Origin: Actinomycetota bacterium
GTDB taxonomy: Bacteria > Actinomycetota > Actinomycetes > Streptosporangiales > Streptosporangiaceae
Assembly: GCA_003168295.1 (NCBI GenBank)
Contig: PMST01000335.1
Span: forward strand, 1 to 9,466
Length of the DNA stretch: 9,466 nucleotides
Direction of reading: 5' to 3'
Both the position numbers and the translations under genes were made by a program. The notes beneath the pieces are model-generated. The model was not told where the DNA came from. It worked only from the letters and a program-made list of their open reading frames with translations, and did not search any database. This document shows positions 7,118 through 9,466 of this stretch, in pieces; within the stretch, counting starts at the first letter, position 1, and every line of letters begins with the position of its first letter.

Positions 7118-7237
7118 TATCACCTCCGCACGTTGAGCTAACCGGGTGTCGCTCCCCCGGGTGACCCATCCGCACGCCCAGGCCCAGGAGCCGCAGCGAA
7201 CCGGTTTGGCGATGGCCGGACGCCCGGACTGCTTCAG

Positions 7238-7261
7238 GCCGTCGGCCGGCCGGCCGACGGC
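7238..7261. repeat. 24-bp perfect palindrome
   Basis: GCCGTCGGCCGG is followed immediately by its exact reverse complement, with no spacer. It lies in the middle of the region lacking an intact gene and within the second piece of the broken frame, where it would encode AVGRPADG. In RNA it could fold into a stem of about 10 bp with a 4-nt loop on either strand. No T-run follows, so it is not a standard intrinsic terminator. Confidence 0.8.
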
Positions 7262-7340
7262 TACCGGACCAGGACCATCCAGTACACGGTCTATGCCACC
7301 GGGGAGGCCCGGCCGCCCGCGTTCGTCGACGAGCGGACTG

Positions 7341-7382
7341 GGCTCTACGGTCTGCCGGCCGGGGACGACGGCCGGTAGAGCC
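7341..7382. repeat. Imperfect inverted repeat with 8-bp and 5-bp arms
   Basis: GGCTCTAC (7341-7348) pairs with GTAGAGCC (7375-7382). Inside it CGGCC (7356-7360) pairs with GGCCG (7370-7374) around a 9-nt loop, leaving a 7-nt bulge on one side. The structure covers the TAG at 7376-7378 that ends the second coding-like piece. With the palindrome about 80 bp to its left, it makes this interval unusually rich in self-complementary sequence. Confidence 0.6.
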
Positions 7383-7547
7383 GGACCAGGGGCAGGGCAA
7401 CGGCAAGGACAAAGGCGACGGCCCGGCGCGGCTGTATACCTTCACCGGCGGCTCTGGCGGCGCCGCCAAGTCCGCGCTCGCGGCCAGCCAGCGCGCCGCC
7501 GACCAGCTGGCCGAGCTGGCTTAGGCCCGTCGCCGCCGCGCGCGTCC

Positions 7548-8366
7548 TCAGCTGAGGTCGACCACGACCGGCGCGTGGTCGGACGGTCCCTTGCCCTTGC
7601 GGGCCTCGCGGTCCACGTACGCCGCCCCGACCCGGCCGGCCACCGACTCGGTCGCGTACACCAGGTCGATGCGCATGCCCTTGTCGGTGTGGAAGCTGCC
7701 GGCCCGGTAATCCCAGTAGGTAAAGGGATGCGGTCCCTTCATCGGGGTCGGCACCACGTCCGTCAGCCCGAGCGCCCGCAGGTCGGCGAGCGCCTGCCGT
7801 TCGGGCGGGGTGACGTGGGTCGAGCCGACGAACACCGCCGGGTCCCACACGTCGGCGTCGGTCGGGGCCACGTTGAAATCGCCGCACGCCGCCAGCTGCG
7901 TCTCGTGGCCGAGTTCGGCGGCGAGCGCGGTGCGCAGCGCGGCGAACCACTCGAGCTTGTAGGCGTAGTGGGCCGAGTCGGGGGTGCGCCCGTTCGGGGC
8001 GTACAGCGACCAGACCCGGATCCCGCCGCAGTTGGCCCCCACGGCCCGGGCTTCCGGCCGGCGTAGGCCAGGGTCGTCGATCAGCGCGGGCTCTCCCGGC
8101 TCGCCCTCGTACCCTGGCTCGCCGGGGAAACCCCGGCTGACGTTATCGAGGCCGACCGCCGATAGCAGCGCGACGCCGTTCCACCGGCCGTCACCGTGGG
8201 CCGCGACCTCGTAGCCAAGCTCCTCCACCTCGGCCGCGGGGAACTGGGCGGCCGCGCACTTGGTCTCCTGCAGGCAGACGATGTCCGGCTTGGTCTCGGC
8301 CAGCCAGTCGAGCAGCCTCGGCAGCCGCGCCTTCACCGAGTTCACGTTCCATGTCGCCAGACGCAC
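7548..8366 (-). CDS. xthA: Exodeoxyribonuclease III (AP endonuclease, ExoIII family)
   Basis: The product is a cytoplasmic DNA-repair nuclease that cuts at abasic sites and trims damaged 3' ends in base-excision repair. At 272 residues it has the normal ExoIII length, with all landmark motifs: TWNVNSV (5-11, metal-binding Asn7), LQETK (32-36, Glu34), YAPNG (122-126, catalytic Tyr122), GDFNVAPTD (162-170, with Asp163 and Asn165), TYWDYRAG (216-223), MRIDL (231-235) and SDHAPV (262-267, with catalytic Asp263 and His264). The enzyme should be active. A Gly/Glu/Pro-rich insert at about 82-107 (PGEPGYEGEPGEP and following residues) is longer than in the E. coli enzyme and probably forms a surface loop. 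The start is GTG 8366, 8 nt after GGAAGG. It lies 46 nt downstream of the 127-residue protein on the same strand and may share its transcript. Its TGA stop lies within a short palindrome (7546-7557). Confidence 0.95.
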   Translation of the reverse strand: MRLATWNVNSVKARLPRLLDWLAETKPDIVCLQETKCAAAQFPAAEVEELGYEVAAHGDGRWNGVALLSAVGLDNVSRGFPGEPGYEGEPGEPALIDDPGLRRPEARAVGANCGGIRVWSLYAPNGRTPDSAHYAYKLEWFAALRTALAAELGHETQLAACGDFNVAPTDADVWDPAVFVGSTHVTPPERQALADLRALGLTDVVPTPMKGPHPFTYWDYRAGSFHTDKGMRIDLVYATESVAGRVGAAYVDREARKGKGPSDHAPVVVDLS

Positions 8367-8412
8367 CCGTATAGCCTTCCACCGCGAGCGTGGCCCATGC
8401 CAGCTTTCGCCG

Positions 8413-8796
8413 CTACGCCTCGGAGTCGTAGCGGAAGCCGTCGAGGAAGCGGCGGAAGACGCCGCCCTCGCGGGGCAGGGACGGAGCCGGCGGGGGAGCT
8501 TCGGGAAGTTCCCGGCCGACCGGCTCGTCGTAGTCGGCCCGCGCGATCGCGTCGATGATCTGGGCTTCGTCGAAGGTGTCAGAACCCGGGATCTGCGGCA
8601 CGAAGCCGACCAGGTCCCCGTCCAGCAGGACCTCGGCCTCCAGCCCGGTGGTGCCTTCGGAACCCCAGACGGCCTCGCGGCCGCCGGTCACGGCCACCTG
8701 GACCGCGTAGGCGTCGATGCCTGACTTCTTCAGGTGCGCGTTGATGCCGCGGTCCCTGAGCGCGTCGGTGACCCGGCGCGCGCGATTCTCATCCAT
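8413..8796 (-). CDS. Conserved actinobacterial hypothetical protein, 127 residues
   Basis: This is a small soluble protein without signal peptide or membrane span, and no function is known to me. The N-terminal part (1-90) looks like a compact alpha/beta domain: ARRVTDALRDRGINAHL, then YAVQVAVTGGREAVWG, GLEAEVLLDGDLVGFVPQIPGS and FDEAQIIDAIARADY. The pattern resembles hypothetical proteins common in streptomycetes and relatives. Residues 91-112 are Pro/Glu-rich and flexible, and the end (113-127) is a short aromatic/basic tail, VFRRFLDGFRYDSEA. ATG 8796 is chosen: longer in-frame extensions would use a TTG and run into the divergent gene. No Shine-Dalgarno is seen, but a -10-like TAATCT ends 7 nt upstream, suggesting a leaderless message. 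It sits just upstream of xthA; a repair role would be guesswork. Confidence 0.8.
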   Translation of the reverse strand: MDENRARRVTDALRDRGINAHLKKSGIDAYAVQVAVTGGREAVWGSEGTTGLEAEVLLDGDLVGFVPQIPGSDTFDEAQIIDAIARADYDEPVGRELPEAPPPAPSLPREGGVFRRFLDGFRYDSEA

Positions 8797-8803
8797 GTCC
8801 GTC

Positions 8804-8809
8804 AGATTA
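8804..8809 (-). promoter_or_regulatory. Candidate -10 box for the 127-residue protein and xthA
   Basis: On the minus strand TAATCT fits TAnnnT and ends 7 nt before the ATG at 8796, so transcription would begin at or next to the start codon. No clear -35 box is seen at 17-18 bp. The lack of a ribosome-binding site for the gene agrees with a leaderless message. Confidence 0.45.
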
Positions 8810-8868
8810 CCCAGCCGGAACCGTAAGCCGGCCGGGCGCTGCCACCACCGCCCGTTCCGATTGATCGT

Positions 8869-8874
8869 TATGAT
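8869..8874 (+). promoter_or_regulatory. Candidate -10 box for the universal stress protein gene
   Basis: TATGAT ends 6 nt before the GTG at 8881, placing the likely first transcribed base on or beside the start codon. The GTG has no ribosome-binding site, which supports leaderless translation. No good -35 box is present at standard distance, so an alternative sigma factor or an activator may be needed. Confidence 0.5.
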
Positions 8875-8880
8875 TTCGCT

Positions 8881-9336
8881 GTGACGGAGCAAGAGGGCGG
8901 AACCTTCGAACTGGGCACCGACGGGCCCTCGGTCATCCTGGTCGGCATCGATGATTCCGTCACGTCACTGCGCGCGGGGGCCTACGCGGCCGGCCTGGCC
9001 CGGCGCCAGGGCGCCCGCCTGGTCTGCGTCTACGTGGAGCAGTACTCCATGTACGGGGCCGGCGCCAGCGTCATCGCCGCCCAGAGCGAGGCCCTCGAGG
9101 AAAGCGCCGCGGACCTGCGGCATCGGGCGCAGGAGTACGCCGCCGTGCTGGGGGTGCAGATCACCTTCATCACCGCGCGCGGCGACCCGTTCAGCGAGCT
9201 GCGGCGGGTGGCCGACGAGGTGCGGGCCGACGCCGTCATCGTCGGCGCGTCGACCAAGGCCGGCCACCGGTTCGTCGGGTCGCTGGCGGTACGGCTCGTC
9301 AAGGCCGGCCGGTGGCCGGTCACCGTCGTACCCTGA
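8881..9336 (+). CDS. Universal stress protein (UspA family, single domain)
   Basis: This 151-residue cytoplasmic protein has a single Usp domain. The first strand and turn are seen as VILVGIDDS (18-26, with the conserved Asp24). The second strand is RLVCVYVEQYS (46-56), followed by a helix rich in Glu/Ala (67-90). A central strand, VQITFITARGDPFSELRRVADE (92-113 region), leads to the C-terminal DAVIVGASTKAGHRFVGSLAVRLVKAGRWPVTVV stretch (117-150). ATP-binding Usp proteins carry G-2x-G-9x-G(S/T). Here the loop reads GASTKAGHRFVGS (122-134): the second Gly is missing and the spacing is shorter, so ATP binding is uncertain. Actinobacterial Usp proteins often serve dormancy, oxygen or stress responses; which applies here is not visible. 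GTG 8881 is taken as the start, with a probable leaderless promoter directly upstream. The next gene starts 38 bp downstream and may be co-transcribed. Confidence 0.93.
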   Translation: MTEQEGGTFELGTDGPSVILVGIDDSVTSLRAGAYAAGLARRQGARLVCVYVEQYSMYGAGASVIAAQSEALEESAADLRHRAQEYAAVLGVQITFITARGDPFSELRRVADEVRADAVIVGASTKAGHRFVGSLAVRLVKAGRWPVTVVP

Positions 9337-9374
9337 ACGCCGTCTGCTGTGGCACGAGGAGAAAGGGCTTACCC

Positions 9375-9466
9375 ATGGGCGTAGCCGTTGTTACCGGGGC
9401 GGGTTCCGGGCTCGGCCGGACCATCGCCAGGGCCCTGCTCGGCGCGGGCTGGCAGGTCGCGCTGGC
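9375..9466 (+). CDS. Short-chain dehydrogenase/reductase (SDR), N-terminus only
   Basis: Only the first 30 residues are inside the window. They begin MGVAVVTGAGSGLGRTIARA and contain the classical SDR nucleotide-binding motif TGxxxGxG as TGAGSGLG (7-14), the start of a Rossmann fold that binds NAD(P)H. The start ATG at 9375 is preceded by AAAGGG at 7 nt, with GAGGAG just upstream, so it is well supported. The substrate cannot be judged from this fragment. It follows the universal stress protein gene by 38 bp with no evident terminator between them, so the two may form a short transcription unit. Confidence 0.88.
   Translation, partial: MGVAVVTGAGSGLGRTIARALLGAGWQVAL

Larger units (their letters stand above)
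7146..7524 (+). pseudogene. Broken or frameshifted gene in three reading frames, function unknown
   Basis: No intact gene fills this stretch, but three consecutive plus-strand pieces look like real coding sequence. Piece 1 is in the frame of GTG 7146 to about 7210 (peptide starting MSLPRVTHPHAQ). Piece 2 runs from about 7211 to the TAG at 7376-7378 in the next frame (with DGYRTRTIQYTVYATG and PPAFVDERTGLYGLPAG). Piece 3 runs from about 7379 to the TAG at 7522-7524 in the third frame (with ARLYTFTGGSGGAAK and ASQRAADQLAELA). In pieces 2 and 3 about 90% of third positions are G or C while second positions are far poorer, the pattern of genuine genes here. Both junctions shift the frame in the same direction. 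Joined, they would give a protein of about 125 residues that I do not recognise. Either the gene is decayed or the sequence carries two indel errors. It diverges from the NfeD/flotillin unit and converges on xthA; no ribosome-binding site precedes GTG 7146. Confidence 0.5.

Noticed and set aside
7546..7557. 12-bp palindrome CCTCAGCTGAGG over the xthA stop codon
   Set aside because: Too short for a terminator, has no loop or T-run, and is partly fixed by the last codons of xthA. Probably chance.
8413..8892. Longer 159-residue version of the 127-residue hypothetical protein
   Set aside because: It would need a TTG start and would overlap the first codons and promoter of the divergent stress protein gene. 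ATG 8796 fits better.

Overview
The window is very GC-rich and its genes show the codon bias of a high-GC actinobacterium: third positions are almost all G or C, GTG starts are common, and several promoters look as if they give leaderless or near-leaderless messages. The gene content also fits an actinomycete: an HpnB-type glycosyltransferase, an S9 peptidase, a large polytopic GT-C-like protein, a flotillin/NfeD pair, ExoIII, a universal stress protein and an SDR. I do not assign a genus.

Layout. Positions 1-1471 hold two minus-strand genes: hpnB, cut by the left edge, and upstream of it a 63-residue single-span membrane protein. From 1705 to 3633 a plus-strand S9-family serine peptidase runs convergently into a 623-residue minus-strand membrane protein, and their stop codons overlap. 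Next on the minus strand is a two-gene unit: a soluble NfeD-type OB-fold protein (to 7090) and a flotillin/SPFH protein (5606-6793), separated by 6 nt. Between this unit and xthA lies about 400 bp with no intact gene. There, three plus-strand segments in successive reading frames carry the codon bias of real coding DNA, which suggests a broken or frameshifted gene; the same stretch holds a 24-bp perfect palindrome and a second imperfect inverted repeat. On the right, a 127-residue conserved hypothetical protein and exodeoxyribonuclease III (xthA) form a minus-strand pair. A universal stress protein gene diverges from them and is followed by the start of a short-chain dehydrogenase cut by the right edge.

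How the genes fit together. Only the NfeD/flotillin pair is a clear functional unit, in membrane organisation. The peptidase, membrane protein, nuclease and stress protein look like ordinary chromosomal genes, not a dedicated island. I see no CRISPR array, tRNA, rRNA, insertion sequence, prophage gene or recognised defence cassette. The points most worth a second look are the three-frame broken gene with its palindrome, a 7-bp tandem duplication at the peptidase start that appears to have displaced the natural start codon, the anchor-less flotillin/NfeD pair, and the apparently leaderless divergent promoters around 8797-8880.
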